Assembly (NCBI GenBank): GCA_003427395.1 | Contig: BFEA01000128.1 | Location: forward strand, 836,767-892,295 | DNA from: Chara braunii | Lineage: Eukaryota; Streptophyta; Charophyceae; Charales; Characeae | DNA length: 55,529 bases | Reading direction: 5' to 3' | Shown here: positions 53,406 to 55,529 of the stretch, piece after piece | Position numbering within the stretch: the stretch's first letter is position 1 | Layout: each line of letters begins with the position of its first letter | Made by a program: the position numbers and the translations under genes | The notes under the pieces: generated by a model | The model's database searches: none | What the model was told of the DNA's origin: nothing | What the model saw: only the letters and a program-made list of their open reading frames with translations

Positions 53406-53840
53406 GGAAAATGGGATGAATTTGCGCTATAAGCTATTTCGTGGTTGAGACAGTCTTTTTATTTTTTTTAAACATTTTTCCTGAAAAGATCCTGACCAAA
53501 TTTACGGACCCTCAAATTCTCAGACTCGTATACGAGTTCTTCTGAGCGTGAAAAATCCTTGAAATAGGGGTACTTTTCCCGTTGGCCCACAAGTTGTGTG
53601 CTAAAAATGGAAAAAGTGACGAATTGGCGCGGCATTCATTTCATGGTCTAAACGATTTTATTTTATTTTGTTGATATTTTTCCTGGAAAGATCACGACCT
53701 GGCCTACCCGATATCAAATTTTCAGATCTTTTCTCCAATTATTCTGTGTACGAAAAATCGCCAAAGTTGGCGCTCGAAAATTGCAAGATTGGACCCGCCT
53801 GCGCCTTTCAGTCGGCGCCTCCCCTAAAAACCCGCCCTAA
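53406..53840 (+). repeat. Old ~200-bp direct repeat
   Basis: TTTTTCCTGAAAAGATC near 53475 and TTTTTCCTGGAAAGATC near 53677 anchor two diverged units. Both continue to (A/C)GACC, TCAAATT(C/T)TCAGA(C/T) and GAAAAATC. Confidence 0.6.
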
Positions 53841-54039
53841 CTTAGCAGAATGCCAGCAAATTAGAATTGAAAGTAGACGCAAAGTGAGTGGCTTGCCGCT
53901 TTCTTTCTTTCTTTCTTTCCGTCTCATTAATGAAACAAGTGAGATGCGTTGCGTAAAGTCTCTGAGGATCCCAAACAGCTCGGCGGTCGCTGGCTAGGGC
54001 GAGCGGCCGTGCTTTTTTGTGGTTTCCTGCTGATTGAAC

Positions 54040-54272
54040 ATTGCTTGCCTCCCCGACCTCCTGCGGCAGCTATCGGTCCTCCAACAGCGAAAACTTTTCA
54101 GGATTCTGCCCCCTCGACCTCCTGCGGGCAGCTACCGGCCCTCCAACAGCGAAAACTGCCTATTTCCCACGAATTGGACCCCCAGCAAATACACCACCCT
54201 TCCAACTACCGCACCGTTTGGTGACGACGATGAAATGTCTCAGGGGGGGAAAACGCAACCCTGACAGGCTGC
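54040..54272 (+). repeat. ~65-bp tandem duplication plus a dispersed repeat
   Basis: CGACCTCCTGCGG followed by CAGCTA(T/C)CGG and CCTCCAACAGCGAAAACT occurs near 54054 and 54116. Then GAAATGTCT with AACGCAACCCTGACAGGCTG (54228-54272) recurs near 55097-55144 with changes. Confidence 0.78.
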
Positions 54273-54427
54273 GAACAAAACCAAAAATGCCCCTGAACGT
54301 TGAAAGCTTCTAGTGGTAATACGCAACCTGGATGGGCTACAAGCTGCCCTGACTGAAGGTACTTGCTCTTTCCATTTTTAAATTTTTTTTTTTGAAGTAA
54401 ATCAGGGCCTCATGGTCCTGGCTTCTT

Positions 54428-54488
54428 ATCCATTGACTTACCGTGAGGGCACGGGTGCACAGCCTGTAGTTCGTTTGTTGATGCTGTT
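54428..54488 (+). repeat. Dispersed ~61-bp repeat, second copy
   Basis: Matches 52941-53000, in the same orientation and 1.5 kb away, with a handful of substitutions. Confidence 0.82.
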
Positions 54489-54655
54489 GGGGAAGGGTGA
54501 GGTGGTGATTACGGTGTGCATATGTTTTGCTATGTTTGCTGTACACAACTTGAAGAGTGTGTGTGGGGGGGTTCCGGCTGGTGCTCTATTAACTATGTTC
54601 ATGGGACGCTGGACTAATTTCCAGCAGGTGCAGCTCCCCACCAATAGACAACGGA

Positions 54656-54686
54656 ATGTGTGTGTGTGTGTGTGCGTGTGTGTGCG

Positions 54687-54752
<66 letters not shown>

Positions 54753-54800
54753 CTGCAGCGATAGAGATAGATAGATAGATAGATAGATAGAGAGAGAGAG
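54656..54800 (+). repeat. Compound TG, GATA and GA microsatellite
   Basis: A TG run, then (GATA)n, GA, GCTGCAGCGATA, (GATA)n again and GA, ending in a second GCTGCAGCG. The GATA/GA-GCTGCAGCG block is itself duplicated. Confidence 0.92.
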
Positions 54801-55529
54801 CTGCAGCGTGCAGCATGTCAGTGGAGGGAAGCACAAGGGCAGGCGCTGAAGTTTCATTGGAATACAAGAGTTTCTTCTTTTCGAAATCCGAATAGATACG
54901 TGTTCTATTTGAGGTGCTCTGCTATTCGAGATCAGTGGACCCGCACCATTTCAATTTTGAAAAAGGCTTAAGGACCTCGGCCTCCGCGGCCTCCTACGGG
55001 CATCTACCGGTCCTACGCGGTCCCGGCCTTTTCAAGGCCCGAAAACCTCAAAATGCCCACTCTCCTGAATGACCACCGACGTTGAAATTTGAGTGATGTT
55101 GAAATGTCTAGGGGTGGAAAACGCAACCCTTACGGACTGCGAATTCTGGGGAGCGACAATCCAGTTCCTTTTCCACCGGCAAGTCAAGAGAATACAACAA
55201 TATATGCACACATGCTTCCTTCACATTGAGAGAGCATTGGTTACTCCATTTTTTGAAGGATTGACTGTCAGCTTGCCTTTGTACCTGAAGTCCGCTCATC
55301 TGGGGTGCACCCCTGATATCATCAGGTCTACATAAAGCTCAAGACCTTGATAGAGCAGGAACCCAGTTCAGGCGCAAATGCTTATTGTTGTTTTGCCCTA
55401 TTTGTGCCCTCCCCCCCGTCTGTCCATGTGTGCCTTGCTGTTGCCTTATGCGGTTCCCTCCTTAGTCGGCTATTGTCTGCCGCGTGGGCGCGGGGAACGC
55501 AGCCCTAAGGTAGCCAAAGTAATGAGACT
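54801..55529. other. No gene; repeat remnants
   Basis: Contains the second copy of the AACGCAACCC repeat (55097-55144) and a CTCCTACGGGCATCTACCGG relative of the 54-kb units near 54990. The 13-base word TAAGGTAGCCAAA at 55506-55518 matches a universally conserved site in large-subunit rRNA, but its flanks do not. Confidence 0.45.

Overview
The window looks like nuclear DNA of a green-lineage eukaryote that is crowded with transposable elements. The one secure host gene encodes a plant-type cytosolic ribosomal protein eS17 (RPS17), with a telo-box-like promoter motif and a probable 5'-UTR intron. The retrotransposon types, the very long homopolymers and the many short tandem repeats fit a large charophyte-like genome such as Chara. 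That identification is an inference from style, not a proof. Single N characters at 8868, 28287 and 36778 mark unresolved assembly points.

Layout. 1-955: C-terminal relic of a LINE reverse transcriptase. 1742-7003 and 9201-14846: two decayed, co-oriented Ty3/gypsy chromovirus copies (gag, protease, RT, RNase H, integrase, chromodomain), each broken by stops and frameshifts. I found no LTR pair for either. Between them lies a purine-rich array with an A60 run and a cluster of TTGACC motifs. 15400-17160 (minus): a decayed two-ORF element, with a SAP-like protein ending in an acidic tail followed by a GIY-YIG endonuclease domain. 17161-23668: AT-rich, mostly featureless, with a LINE zinc-finger relic. 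23669-24303: a complete tRNA-headed SINE (minus) with a 17-bp target-site duplication. 24304-32487: gene-poor, with dispersed and tandem repeats, a 166-bp MITE with a 5-bp target-site duplication, and a poly(A)-only retroposition scar. 32488-32620: a segment resembling folded RNA. 33441-36777 and 43356-46702: two copies of a 3.3-kb block carrying the RPS17 promoter, leader intron and first 21 codons. Only the downstream copy continues into a full RPS17 gene; the upstream copy stops at an N. The 6.6 kb between them is almost entirely tandem-repeat arrays. 47098-55529: a duplicated RPS17 tail, further tandem arrays and microsatellites, and one possible exon of an unknown gene.

Only RPS17 can be said to work as a host gene. 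The rest is a record of retroposition (LINE, gypsy, possible Penelope-like, SINE), DNA-transposon (MITE) activity and repeated local tandem duplication. Coordinates of repeat units were read by eye and may be off by a few bases.
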